From Bacillota bacterium (lineage in GTDB: Bacteria; Bacillota; Clostridia; Acetivibrionales; JAFADI01), in the NCBI GenBank assembly GCA_023424965.1, contig JAFADI010000189.1, forward strand, positions 3,219 through 67,218: DNA of 64,000 bases. Direction: 5' to 3'. Below are positions 9,397 to 17,795 of the stretch, in pieces. The notes under the pieces are model-generated. The model was given only the letters and a program-made list of their open reading frames with translations. It ran no database searches and had not been told where the DNA came from. Within the stretch, counting starts at the first letter, position 1. Each line of letters begins with the position of its first letter. The translations under genes were made by a program, and so were the position numbers.

Positions 9397-9422
9397 CCTC
9401 CCTTTTTTACTCTTAAAGGGGG
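9397..9422 (-). promoter_or_regulatory. Hairpin covering the clpP ribosome binding site
   Basis: On the minus strand CCCCCTTT, a loop of about 9 bases, and AAAGGGAGGGG can form a stem of about 8 bp with one bulged A. The 3' arm is the clpP ribosome binding site. This could dampen clpP translation. It was seen by eye and not folded computationally. Confidence 0.4.
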
Positions 9423-9527
9423 AAATTTTTCTCCTCGAAAGAACTTTGCAGTTCATTGAATGCCCCCCCTTATCCTGTATTATTGTTTCCCAATTTAAAA
9501 ACAAAATAAACTCTTTGAATTTACCTA

Positions 9528-10814
9528 TTATACTATTTTTGCACTTTCGACCAGAAGGTCTACGGTTTTTCTTACAACAACGGTGCTCTTAATATATTCT
9601 ATATCGTCTTCCTTTAAATGTTTCTTAAAATCTTCTTCACTTTGCTTATAATTCTCTGCAAGCTTCTTAATTTCCTCGTCCAGCTCCTCTTCGGATGCGG
9701 AAATACTTTCCACCTGGCTGATTTTATCCAGAACCAGCTGTGTTTTTACATCCGTTTCAGCCCTCTTCTCGAATTGGCCCCGGAAGGTTTCGGCATCCAT
9801 GCCCATGATTCCCATATATTTCTCAAGGTCCAGTCCCTGGTAACGCAGCCTGTAATCAAAATCCCGGATAGCCTTGTCGATCTGTTTTTCCACCATAACC
9901 CGCGGAATATCGATAACGGCATTCTCTACTACCTTATCGATGACGCTGTCTTCGGTCTGATGCATTGCATCATGCTCCGCCTTTTCCACCAGCTTCTTTT
10001 TGAGGTCTTCCTTGTATTCTTCCAGCGTGTCGAATTCACTGACATCCTTGGCGAATTCGTCATCAATGACAGGAAGTTCCTTGACCTTGGTTTCCTTTAC
10101 TTTTACTTTAAAGAGGGCGGGTTTTCCTGCCAGTTCACTCTTGCCGTAGTCTTCGGGAAAGGTCACGTTTATATCCGCTTCGTCTCCCGTTTTGATGCCG
10201 ATCAACTGCTCCTCAAAGCCGGGGATAAAATGTCCCGAGCCTATTACAAGACTGTAGTCCTCAGCCTTGCCGCCTTCAAAAGCTTCTCCGTCCACAAAGC
10301 CTTCAAAATCGATGACAGCGGTATCACCCGACTGGATGGCCCTGTCTTCAACGGTTATAACCCTTGCGTTCTTTTCGGCTGCTTTATCCAGCTCTTTCTG
10401 AACATCTTCATCCGTTACATTGACTTCGATCTTCTTTACTTCCACACCTTTATATTCCCCGAGCTCAACTTCAGGTTTTACGGTAACCTTGGCGGTAAAA
10501 ACGAAAGTCTGGCCTTCCCCGATTTGTTTTATATCAATTTCCGGTCTGTCAACAGGATGCAGCTCGTGTTTTTCAACTGCCTCGTCATAGGCTTCCGGAC
10601 ATATAAAGTTTATGGCATCCTCATACAGAGCCTGTTCTCCATAATATCTCTCCACCATCTTCCTTGGGGCCTTTCCCTTCCTGAAACCGGGAATATTAAA
10701 CCTCTTTGCATTTTTCAGGTATGATTTCTGCATACCCTCTTCGAATTTTGCTGCGTCAACCTCTATCTCCAGTTGAACTACATTTTTTTCAATATTTTCT
10801 ACCTTAACACTCAT
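9528..10814 (-). CDS. tig: Trigger factor, ribosome-associated chaperone and prolyl isomerase
   Basis: A 428-residue protein with the three family domains in order. The N-terminal ribosome-binding domain has the signature GFRKGKAPRKMVER around residues 44-57. The FKBP-type prolyl isomerase domain begins near residue 160 (GDTAVIDFEGFVDG, then GSGHFIPGFEEQL). The C-terminal substrate-cradle domain is long and charged. It meets nascent chains at the ribosome exit tunnel. GGGAGGA precedes the ATG by about 10 bases. The ATG overlaps by four bases (ATGA) the stop of a small upstream reading frame at 10811-10933. Confidence 0.98.
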   Translation of the reverse strand: MSVKVENIEKNVVQLEIEVDAAKFEEGMQKSYLKNAKRFNIPGFRKGKAPRKMVERYYGEQALYEDAINFICPEAYDEAVEKHELHPVDRPEIDIKQIGEGQTFVFTAKVTVKPEVELGEYKGVEVKKIEVNVTDEDVQKELDKAAEKNARVITVEDRAIQSGDTAVIDFEGFVDGEAFEGGKAEDYSLVIGSGHFIPGFEEQLIGIKTGDEADINVTFPEDYGKSELAGKPALFKVKVKETKVKELPVIDDEFAKDVSEFDTLEEYKEDLKKKLVEKAEHDAMHQTEDSVIDKVVENAVIDIPRVMVEKQIDKAIRDFDYRLRYQGLDLEKYMGIMGMDAETFRGQFEKRAETDVKTQLVLDKISQVESISASEEELDEEIKKLAENYKQSEEDFKKHLKEDDIEYIKSTVVVRKTVDLLVESAKIV

Positions 10815-10933
10815 CGAATGAAAATCCTCCCATTATTTAGTTTTGAGCTCAAGACATCTATGTAAATCAGGCTTTGGATTACGGAAAGCAGGTTGTCCAT
10901 ACTATAAAGAATTAAATTTTCTCCTCTTGCCAT
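10811..10933 (-). CDS. Possible small protein or leader peptide (40 aa) coupled to tig
   Basis: An open frame of 40 codons beginning MARGENLILYSM and ending NNGRIFIR. Its TGA stop overlaps the tig start as ATGA, the classic arrangement for translational coupling. GGGAGG lies only 3 bases before its ATG, which is tight but usable. It falls between a likely promoter (10978-11007) and tig. I recognise no family; the composition is moderately hydrophobic. It may be a leader peptide, a small protein, or chance. Confidence 0.35.
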   Translation of the reverse strand: MARGENLILYSMDNLLSVIQSLIYIDVLSSKLNNGRIFIR

Positions 10934-10977
10934 AACCCTCCCGCCTATTACTCACAAAGGGGTAAAACAACCAATAT

Positions 10978-11007
10978 ATTATAACATAATATATACGCAA
11001 ATTCCAA
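10978..11007 (-). promoter_or_regulatory. Probable sigma-A promoter of tig
   Basis: TTGGAA, 18 bases, TATAAT on the minus strand, about 165 bases upstream of tig. The -10 is a perfect consensus and the -35 matches at four of six positions. Confidence 0.55.
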
Positions 11008-11092
11008 TAAAATGCTCAAAAAAGTGGTGGATATCCCTTTATGAGTATTATCTTATCATATTGCCTCTATACATTAAAAGCCTCTATAGCCT

Positions 11093-11791
11093 TTAAACCA
11101 GCCGCACCGGATCAAATTTCAGAAAATCTGCCGATACCAGGCGGAATTCTATTCCTTTTACGGTTCCTTCCACGGCATTTTTAAAGCCTTCCCCATGCAA
11201 ATGTCCGTATATGCATGATTTTACTCCAAAGCCCACCATCAAATCAACGAATTCCGACGATTCTTTTTTGGCGTTGAAGGGAGGGTAATGAAGGGCCGCA
11301 ATAATCCTTTCAGGGGTCCCCTGTATACTTTTCAGCGACAGCTCAAGCCGTTGAAGCTCCCGGTTGAAAATCTTCCTGTCCTCCTGGGAAAAGCCGTCGT
11401 CACCCGGGCATTTCCAGCCCCTGGTGCCGCACAGGGCAGTGCCCTCCACATCAAAACTGTTGTTGTGCATGAAGCGGATGGTAGAAATATTTTTCCCCTC
11501 CAGGTACTTCTCAAGCTTGTTTCTTGTGGTCCACCAGTAGTCGTGGTTGCCCTTGGAAATAATCTTCGTTCCCGGCAGACCGTCAATGAACCTGAAATCT
11601 TCCTCCGCCTGTTCAAGATACGTGGCCCAGGAGATATCCCCGGGTATGATTACATGGTCAGCTTGGGAAATTCTAGTGTTCCATGCGGCTTTCAGCCTGT
11701 CCATATAATCCGACCAACCCGGCCCGAAAATATCCATGGGTTTGTCGATGCTTATTGCAAGATGCAGGTCGGAAATTGCATAAATAGCCAT
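11093..11791 (-). CDS. Metallophosphoesterase (calcineurin-like)
   Basis: A 232-residue two-metal phosphoesterase. The metal-binding motifs appear in order: AISDLHLA (Asp, His), IPGDISW (Asp), KGNHDYWW (Asn, His), a His in AALHYPP and YGHLHG. The substrate of this clostridial subgroup is not known to me; relatives cleave phosphoesters of nucleotides, proteins or lipids. GGAGATATACTGG precedes the ATG. It lies 26 bases after uvrC on the same strand and is probably co-transcribed with uvrC, the enzyme I gene and the HPr-like gene. Confidence 0.9.
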   Translation of the reverse strand: MAIYAISDLHLAISIDKPMDIFGPGWSDYMDRLKAAWNTRISQADHVIIPGDISWATYLEQAEEDFRFIDGLPGTKIISKGNHDYWWTTRNKLEKYLEGKNISTIRFMHNNSFDVEGTALCGTRGWKCPGDDGFSQEDRKIFNRELQRLELSLKSIQGTPERIIAALHYPPFNAKKESSEFVDLMVGFGVKSCIYGHLHGEGFKNAVEGTVKGIEFRLVSADFLKFDPVRLV

Positions 11792-11817
11792 CCAGTATAT
11801 CTCCTAAACAATCATAG

Positions 11818-13662
11818 TTAATGAAAGTGATCGTATATTTTCTCTGCAACCGGCTTTGTTATACCCTCCACCGCCATGAGTTCGGGGAGTTCGGCGGTCT
11901 TGATCCTGCTTACCGAACCGAAGTGCCTTATCAGGGCCTTCTTGCGCTTTGGTCCTATCCCCCCGATTTCATCTAGAATGGAACCCGTGTACCTTTTCTG
12001 CCTGAGCTTTTTGTTATACTCTATAGCAAACCGGTGGGCCTCATCCTGTATGGCCGTCACAAACCGGAGCGCCGGCAGGCTGGAATGCAGGTCGATCTCC
12101 CCCGCCCCGTCAACCAGTCCCCGGGTCCTGTGGCTGTCGTCCTTGACCATACCCATCACTTTTATTTTGACGCCAAGCTCCTTCAATACCTCCGTCACTG
12201 CGTTGACATGGCCCAACCCTCCGTCTACCAGAATCAGGTCCGGAAGGGTTGTGAATTTGCCTTCTCCCCCGGCTCCCTCTTCTCTTTCCCTTTCCGCATG
12301 GCGGAAGCGCCTGAAGATGGTTTCCTGCATACTGGCATAGTCATTCTGAGTGCTGGAGGACTTTATCTTGAATCTCCGGTATTCCTTATTCCTTGGCTTG
12401 CCCTTTTCAAACACCACCATGGAGGCTACGATTTCCGTTGACCCCGTATTTGAAATATCATAGGCTTCGATGCGCTCGGGCTTCTCATCCAGCCCCGCAA
12501 AAGAGGCTATAAACTCCAGACCTTCCTTCACCATGGCCTCATCGTTCCTGACCTTGTTTTTAAACTGTGTGAGAGCCAGGAGAGCATTTCTTGAAACCAT
12601 ATCGACCATGTGGAGCTTTTCTCCCCTTCTGGGCACCTTGATATGGACCCTGCCGGAACGTTTGTCCGTCAGCCAGCTTTCAATGATGTTCAGCTCGTCG
12701 ATATCCTCCTGCAGGATAATCTCTCCCGGAACATAAGCCGCAGAAGAATAAAACTGTTTGATAAAGGACGACATGAGTTCCTTGTCCTCCACTTCCCCCA
12801 CAGCCTCGAAAATAAAGTGCTCTCTCCCAATGAGCTTTCCGCTTCTTATAAAAAACACCTGCACACAGGAATCCGTCGTATCTTTGGCAAAGGCGATGAT
12901 ATCCTGGTCCTCCATGGCTGTTGAGAGAACCTTCTGTTTTTCGGCGATATGCTTGAGGCTGCTTATCTTGTTCCGGAGATCCGCGGCCTTTTCGAATTCC
13001 AGGTTTTCGGCCGCAGCCCCCATCTGCTGCTCAAGCCTTTTGATGACTTCTTCCTGCTTTCCTCCCAGAAAGCTGCATATATCCTTCATCAGGTTCCTGT
13101 ATTCCTCTTTGTTTATGTCACCTCTGCAGGGACCGAGGCACTGGTAAATGTAAAAGTTCAGGCAGGGCCTCTGCTTTCCGATGTCTCTGGGAAATACCTT
13201 ATTGCAGGTCTTTATGGGGAAGAGCTTTTTGAGCAGGTCGATGGTCTCCTTTACCGCATAGGCATTGGAATAGGGGCCGAAATACTTGGCACCGTCCTTG
13301 TCGATTCTTCTTGTCATGAGTATCCTGGGATAATCCTCATTCATGGTAACCTTAATATATGGGTAGTGCTTGTCATCCTTCAAAAGGATGTTGAACTTGG
13401 GCCGGTGTTTTTTTATGAGGTTGCATTCAAGGATCAGTGCCTCCAGCTCGGAATCGGTGACAATATATTCAAACTCCTTGATCCTGGGTACCATGGCCCG
13501 CACCTTGGGCGTATGGTTGGAGGAGGACTGGAAATACTGCTTTACCCTGTTCTTGAGCACCACAGCCTTTCCCACATAGATAATGGTTCCGTTTTCATCC
13601 TTCATAATATAAACGCCCGGTTTATCGGGCAATTTTTTGAGTTCTTCCTGTATGTCAAACAC
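11818..13662 (-). CDS. uvrC: Excinuclease ABC subunit C
   Basis: A 614-residue nucleotide excision repair nuclease that makes both incisions around a lesion bound by UvrB. The N-terminal GIY-YIG nuclease is visible as GVYIMKDENG then YVGKA with Arg in NRVKQYF. The UvrB-interacting UVR motif lies near residues 205-240. The C-terminal RNase H-like nuclease has Asp in DLILVDGG and YDISNTGS. Helix-hairpin-helix repeats (IGGIGPKRKKAL, VEGITKPVAEKI) end the protein. It starts at GTG with AAGGTG upstream. It follows the enzyme I gene by 17 bases. Confidence 0.98.
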   Translation of the reverse strand: MFDIQEELKKLPDKPGVYIMKDENGTIIYVGKAVVLKNRVKQYFQSSSNHTPKVRAMVPRIKEFEYIVTDSELEALILECNLIKKHRPKFNILLKDDKHYPYIKVTMNEDYPRILMTRRIDKDGAKYFGPYSNAYAVKETIDLLKKLFPIKTCNKVFPRDIGKQRPCLNFYIYQCLGPCRGDINKEEYRNLMKDICSFLGGKQEEVIKRLEQQMGAAAENLEFEKAADLRNKISSLKHIAEKQKVLSTAMEDQDIIAFAKDTTDSCVQVFFIRSGKLIGREHFIFEAVGEVEDKELMSSFIKQFYSSAAYVPGEIILQEDIDELNIIESWLTDKRSGRVHIKVPRRGEKLHMVDMVSRNALLALTQFKNKVRNDEAMVKEGLEFIASFAGLDEKPERIEAYDISNTGSTEIVASMVVFEKGKPRNKEYRRFKIKSSSTQNDYASMQETIFRRFRHAEREREEGAGGEGKFTTLPDLILVDGGLGHVNAVTEVLKELGVKIKVMGMVKDDSHRTRGLVDGAGEIDLHSSLPALRFVTAIQDEAHRFAIEYNKKLRQKRYTGSILDEIGGIGPKRKKALIRHFGSVSRIKTAELPELMAVEGITKPVAEKIYDHFH

Positions 13663-13679
13663 AACGATACACCTTGTTT

Positions 13680-15407
13680 CTATTGTTTATTATAGGCTGC
13701 CAGCAGCGCCTTCACTTCTTCAACGCAGGTACAGGAAACCGCTTTTTCTGCAAGGATTTCCGCATTTTCCATGTGAATCCCCTTTATAGCCGCCAGTATT
13801 TCCCCTGCTTTGGAAGGGCTTACACAAAGTTCCCGGGCGCCCATTCCCACCAGGATAACAGCAGCCCCCGCATCTGAAACCATTTCCCCGCAAACAGAAG
13901 CGGATTTTTTCCACTGCCCCGCCTTTTCCACACAAAACTTGACTGTTTTTAAAAATTCAGGCCGCAGGTACTCTTTCTTTTCCACTGCGATATGCTCCCG
14001 GTCTATGCCCAAAACCTGTTGGAGCAAATCATTGGTACCAATGCTGATAAAATCAGCCTCTGCCAGGATTTCCTCCAGGTTGTCCAGCGCTTTGAGGGTT
14101 TCAACAAATGCCCCCAGCCTTACATCTCTTATTATGGATTTGCCCTCGCGGGCAAAGTCTCTTTTGATTTTTTGCACAATTTTTTTTACCTGCTTTAACT
14201 CTTCTCCCTCTTCCACAACCGGAAAGGCAATCCCTATATTCCCTGCCTGGCTTGCCCGCAGGGCGGCGCGGAGTTGATTGATCAGAAAGGTTTTTTCCAA
14301 AAGAGAATACTTTATTCCCCGCAAGCCGCTCTTTAAAAAGGAGTTGGGGGAACCCAAAAACTCAAGGTGTTTATCGCCGCCCAAATCAGCCGTCCGGATG
14401 ATTACCGCCTTATAAGGCATTTTGCACAGTATTTCGGAATAAGCGATAAACTGTGCCATTTCATCAGGAACCTGCCGGTCGTTTGCGAAAAGCATTTCCG
14501 TTCTGAGAAGCCCTATGCCGTCAAGTCCATTGTCATTTGCCTCATCACATTCTTCAAAGCTGCCGGCACTGGCGGTGATTCTCACCATGTGCCCGTCGGC
14601 GGTAGCCCCGGGCATATGGCCCCTGGCTCCCACCCGGATTTTCCTTTTCAGTTCCTTTGCAAGCGCGTGGTTTTTGTCTATTTCCTCCTGGGTTGGATTC
14701 AGCAGCACTTCACCGGTATTGCCGTTGATGATGATGCCGGCCCTGCCATACTGTTTGAGGACCTGAAGGTTTACGCCGCTTAAGGCGGGCATCCCCAGGC
14801 TCCGTAAAATAATCGCCCCGTGGGATAGATACCCGCCCCCATCCTGGGCGATGATACCTGCCGCATTTCTTTTGGCAAGGGTTGCAGCAAGAGGAAGGTT
14901 CAACTGCCTCACCGCCACAATGCTTCTGGAAGAAATTTTATTGATTGCACCATAAGTTCTGTTTCCGCCCGTAATGTTCTTTATGATCCTGTAACCGATG
15001 TCCTTCAGATCAAATATGTTCCGGGCCGCATGGGCATTCCCGCTGCGCCCTATCAGTTCCACATAGGAATCAATACAGCGGTCTACGGCATACTCCGCAT
15101 TGCATTTCTGCAACAGGATCATTTCCTTGACTTCCTCGACAAAGTAATCATCCAGCAGTATTGTTCTGAAGGCGTCAAAAATCAGTCTCTCTTCCTTTTT
15201 AAGCCGTTTTGCAAAGCCCGACTTCAAATAATTGATTTCTTCCGCCGTTTCCGCAATAGCTTTTTTCAGCCGTTCCAGTTCGTCAGGGATCCGCCGGTCT
15301 TCCACCTGTTCACGGTCAATACTGAGGCCAGGCTCTTCAAGTACATACAGTTCTCCTATGCCTATGCCTCCGGAAATGGCCTCTCCTTTATACATGGCCA
15401 TATTCAT
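13680..15407 (-). CDS. ptsI: Phosphoenolpyruvate-protein phosphotransferase (PTS enzyme I), divergent
   Basis: A 575-residue enzyme I that takes phosphate from PEP onto a histidine. All catalytic landmarks are present: phospho-His196 in YLSHGAII, Arg in LLRTEML and VIIRTADLGGDK, a metal-binding Glu in AFVETL and Asp in SIGTNDLLQQ, and Cys506 in VCGEM. Several flanking segments differ from classical enzyme I, for example SFLKSGLRGIK where NPxLGxRAIR is usual. The gene starts right after an HPr-like gene, yet that HPr lacks the acceptor histidine, so another phospho-acceptor must exist elsewhere if this enzyme is active. Several ATGs lie within the first five codons. Confidence 0.93.
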   Translation of the reverse strand: MNMAMYKGEAISGGIGIGELYVLEEPGLSIDREQVEDRRIPDELERLKKAIAETAEEINYLKSGFAKRLKKEERLIFDAFRTILLDDYFVEEVKEMILLQKCNAEYAVDRCIDSYVELIGRSGNAHAARNIFDLKDIGYRIIKNITGGNRTYGAINKISSRSIVAVRQLNLPLAATLAKRNAAGIIAQDGGGYLSHGAIILRSLGMPALSGVNLQVLKQYGRAGIIINGNTGEVLLNPTQEEIDKNHALAKELKRKIRVGARGHMPGATADGHMVRITASAGSFEECDEANDNGLDGIGLLRTEMLFANDRQVPDEMAQFIAYSEILCKMPYKAVIIRTADLGGDKHLEFLGSPNSFLKSGLRGIKYSLLEKTFLINQLRAALRASQAGNIGIAFPVVEEGEELKQVKKIVQKIKRDFAREGKSIIRDVRLGAFVETLKALDNLEEILAEADFISIGTNDLLQQVLGIDREHIAVEKKEYLRPEFLKTVKFCVEKAGQWKKSASVCGEMVSDAGAAVILVGMGARELCVSPSKAGEILAAIKGIHMENAEILAEKAVSCTCVEEVKALLAAYNKQ

Positions 15408-15410
15408 ACG

Positions 15411-15680
15411 TCAACCGGCTTCTCCCATGCCCGAACTGAAGTAATTCTCAATTTCCTGTGCTGCAGCTTCTTCGTCTTCTCCCTCAACCCTCACGACAAT
15501 TTTCATTCCGTTTGCTATTCCAAGGGAAAGCACTCCCAGCAAGCTTTTTGCATTCACTTTCCTTTCATCCCTTTCAATCCACACCAGCGACTTGAAACCA
15601 GATACCTTTTGAATCAGCATCGCCGCTTGCTTAGAGCCCAATCCGACCCCGTTTTTTATTGTAATATCCCTTGCTATCAT
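15411..15680 (-). CDS. HPr-like protein without His15 (Crh-like)
   Basis: An 89-residue HPr-fold protein. Aligned without gaps to HPr, the active-site stretch GIHARPA reads GLGSKQA: His15 is Gly, Arg17 is Lys and Pro18 is Gln. It therefore cannot accept phosphate from enzyme I. The regulatory site is intact, with Ser46 in VNAKSLLGVLSLGI, the residue that HPr kinase modifies. This is the pattern of Bacillus Crh (Gln15, Ser46), a co-repressor partner of CcpA, though here the residue is Gly and the gene sits directly before an enzyme I gene. The likely role is in carbon catabolite control (inference). Crh-like is the safest name. Confidence 0.88.
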   Translation of the reverse strand: MIARDITIKNGVGLGSKQAAMLIQKVSGFKSLVWIERDERKVNAKSLLGVLSLGIANGMKIVVRVEGEDEEAAAQEIENYFSSGMGEAG

Positions 15681-15789
15681 CCCGCCATGACCTCCAAATT
15701 ATGATAAACTTTGTTAAACTAATATTCCGCTTTAAGGCTATACATCAATTATACCAAAATGTGTGCTTCATTCAACCATAAATGTCCTT

Positions 15790-16680
15790 TCACAAATTTC
15801 TGTTTTCGATGAGCTTCACCGTCAGATACTTGTTGCTCACATAGATCCTGATCATTACGGGATGGGACCTGTTGTTCCTGAATTTTAAATCCACGCCCCC
15901 GTAAGATACGGTAGCATCCTTGCCTTTGGGGACATATCCCACTTTTTTGGAATGAACATGCCTTTCGGTAATTTCCATCCCGCCTTTGGAAGCGGCATTG
16001 TACAGGGTGGTGCTGACCTGGCATATGCCTCCCCCTACTCCTTTTCCCTTTTTGGGACCATCTTCCGTTTTTATGATAATCGGAGCTTCTTCAAAGCCCT
16101 TGGCTTCCGTTCTTCTCCCCACCGCCTTATTGAAGGAAAATTCCTCGCCGGGAGCCAGCTTTTTATAGTCAATTTTATGGGCCGCAATTTCAATATTGTT
16201 TACCCTGGAGTCCATTTTGTCCAGAATAGGCGTTGAGTAGCTGGATAGCACCACTAAGTTTTCTTTTAACTGCTCTGCGGTTTTTGCCGGTTTTACCTCT
16301 TCCACAACCAGGTTTATTTTGTCCCCTGCCTTTGAATTCAACAGGTTTGTAAGGGTCTTTTCAATGTTTAGAACCTTCCCGGCTTTTTCTTTCTGCACGA
16401 CGGTCCATTTATTGGGGTCAAGCTTGGCATCCTGCTTGACAATGTTCATTTTAGAAGCATAATTGTTAAGCTTTTGCATGATTTCCGACTGCTTTAAGCC
16501 TCCTACATCCTCCTCCTGGAGCTGCACTCCTTCAACAACCACTTTTTCCATAACTCCATAGTTCGGCTGTGCCTGGGGCTTATTCTCCACCTTCTCTTTA
16601 CTGCCTCCGCACCCAGGTACAATCAGAATGCAAACCATGATGACGGAAAAATATATTTTATCTTTTACGAATTTTTTCAT
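15790..16680 (-). CDS. VanW family lipoprotein
   Basis: A 296-residue protein with a signal peptide ending in lipobox VPGC (Cys24), so it is probably anchored outside the membrane. The C-terminal half is a VanW domain: GEEFSFNKAVG, then GGGICQVSTTLYNAA, then VSYGGVDLKFRNN. The middle resembles the putative peptidoglycan-binding region often found in front of VanW. The function of VanW is not settled; it recurs in cell-wall genes of sporulating Firmicutes. It stands alone, about 110 bases upstream of the HPr-like gene. Confidence 0.93.
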   Translation of the reverse strand: MKKFVKDKIYFSVIMVCILIVPGCGGSKEKVENKPQAQPNYGVMEKVVVEGVQLQEEDVGGLKQSEIMQKLNNYASKMNIVKQDAKLDPNKWTVVQKEKAGKVLNIEKTLTNLLNSKAGDKINLVVEEVKPAKTAEQLKENLVVLSSYSTPILDKMDSRVNNIEIAAHKIDYKKLAPGEEFSFNKAVGRRTEAKGFEEAPIIIKTEDGPKKGKGVGGGICQVSTTLYNAASKGGMEITERHVHSKKVGYVPKGKDATVSYGGVDLKFRNNRSHPVMIRIYVSNKYLTVKLIENRNL

Positions 16681-16738
16681 ATGCCCACCTCCTGGTCCCT
16701 TTTAAGTAAAGTAACAAGTATCATCAAAAAGCCGGTCC

Positions 16739-17029
16739 TCATAGGGAACCGAATATCCTGCCAAGGATCATAAACCCGAAATAGCCCAGAATCATGCTCA
16801 ATATACCCAGCGTGACATTGGCCGCAATAATATAATTGCCCGAGCTTTTCTGCCTTCTGTTTGCCAGAAGTCCAAAAGTAATTCCCCCGAGGGCAAAATA
16901 GGGGTTAATAAAGGCGGCAAGGCCGGCAAACAGCCATCCGAAGGCTATGAAGGCTTTAGGTGTTCCCACAAGCACTGCTTCTGACTTTTCACCATGTTCA
17001 GCTTCATTTTTAACATTTTTTTCATCCAT
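16739..17029 (-). CDS. Small membrane protein, DUF4190-like
   Basis: A 96-residue protein with a charged N-terminus (residues 1-24) and two hydrophobic segments (about 27-54 and 68-92) separated by a basic loop ANRRQKSSGN. The layout resembles small DUF4190-type membrane proteins, but the match is by shape only. The function is unknown. It lies 58 bases upstream of the VanW gene on the same strand. Confidence 0.7.
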   Translation of the reverse strand: MDEKNVKNEAEHGEKSEAVLVGTPKAFIAFGWLFAGLAAFINPYFALGGITFGLLANRRQKSSGNYIIAANVTLGILSMILGYFGFMILGRIFGSL

Positions 17030-17165
17030 ACAAACACCTCCGTGTGATTAGTATGGATGACATAAAAACTTATATTCATGCTTTGACAAGCCACTTTTAG
17101 GTCTCTTTAACAAGGATTTTTTTGCAATAATTGTAAATCAACCTTTGGTACCGGCTTTTGGAGAA

Positions 17166-17202
17166 TAAAAAAAATGAGCCTCACATGAAAGGCCCATTTT
17201 TT
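17166..17202 (-). terminator. Intrinsic terminator after the sigma/anti-sigma operon
   Basis: Read on the minus strand, TGGGCCT, an 8-base loop and AGGCTCA form a 7-bp stem (one G-U) flanked by A6 and T8 runs. It lies 36 bases after the anti-sigma stop. Confidence 0.85.
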
Positions 17203-17237
17203 ACACAAAATGCTAGTTTACAATAAATTTGAAAAAC

Positions 17238-17795
17238 TTAATTCAAGCTCTCTTCCGGGGATGCCTTAATTCTGTCCCTGTAACGGTACATCAACCCCAA
17301 AAAACCCGTCAGCAGGAAGAAGGAATTGGTAATGACGGAGGTGGTAAGGAAAGCGATGCCCACCCATGGGTTGCTCTGTATGAATTCGTATACGCTGAGG
17401 CCGGCAAAAAAGCTGCCCAGCACCGAATCCAGCGTGCTTTTTGCCTGATGGATCATATTTGCGATACTTATGTCTGAAAGCCCTACAATAAGCAGTCCTG
17501 CCGTTAACAGCAGCAAAAATCCTGCAATGCTGTAAAATGTGGAAAAAAGCCTGTCGTATTTTTTCTTTCTTTTCACTTCAAGGGAATAAATCTTATCCAT
17601 GACCTGATTTTCAAAATCCCGGGGAGGTTCAATTTCATTGTTTTGAATAAAGTTTAACACTTCACTCATTTCATTAAAGCTTTCGTTGCAGCCCGGACAC
17701 ACTTTCAAATGCTGCTTGAAGCGCACTGCTTCAAGGTCATTCAAATCGCCGTCAAAATATTTCATTGTACAATCAAAAGCCTGCCTGCAATTCAC
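17238..17795 (-). CDS. Anti-sigma factor with zinc-binding ZAS domain
   Basis: A 185-residue membrane protein. The N-terminus carries the zinc anti-sigma motif with His and two Cys in HLKVCPGC (about residues 29-36), plus an earlier Cys. Two hydrophobic segments (about 86-108 and 135-170) place the rest in the membrane. It starts at a GTG whose last bases overlap the sigma-factor stop (GTGA), so it is translationally coupled to the sigma gene. It likely holds the sigma factor inactive at the membrane until a signal releases it. No protease-site or sensor domain is recognisable. Confidence 0.88.
   Translation of the reverse strand: MNCRQAFDCTMKYFDGDLNDLEAVRFKQHLKVCPGCNESFNEMSEVLNFIQNNEIEPPRDFENQVMDKIYSLEVKRKKKYDRLFSTFYSIAGFLLLLTAGLLIVGLSDISIANMIHQAKSTLDSVLGSFFAGLSVYEFIQSNPWVGIAFLTTSVITNSFFLLTGFLGLMYRYRDRIKASPEESLN

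Noticed and set aside
9390..9527. CtsR or CIRCE heat-shock operator before clpP
   Set aside because: No GGTCAAA repeat or CIRCE inverted repeat was found.
11063..11088. A 9-base direct repeat (TATAGAGGC) after the metallophosphoesterase gene
   Set aside because: There are two copies only, with no supporting structure; probably chance.
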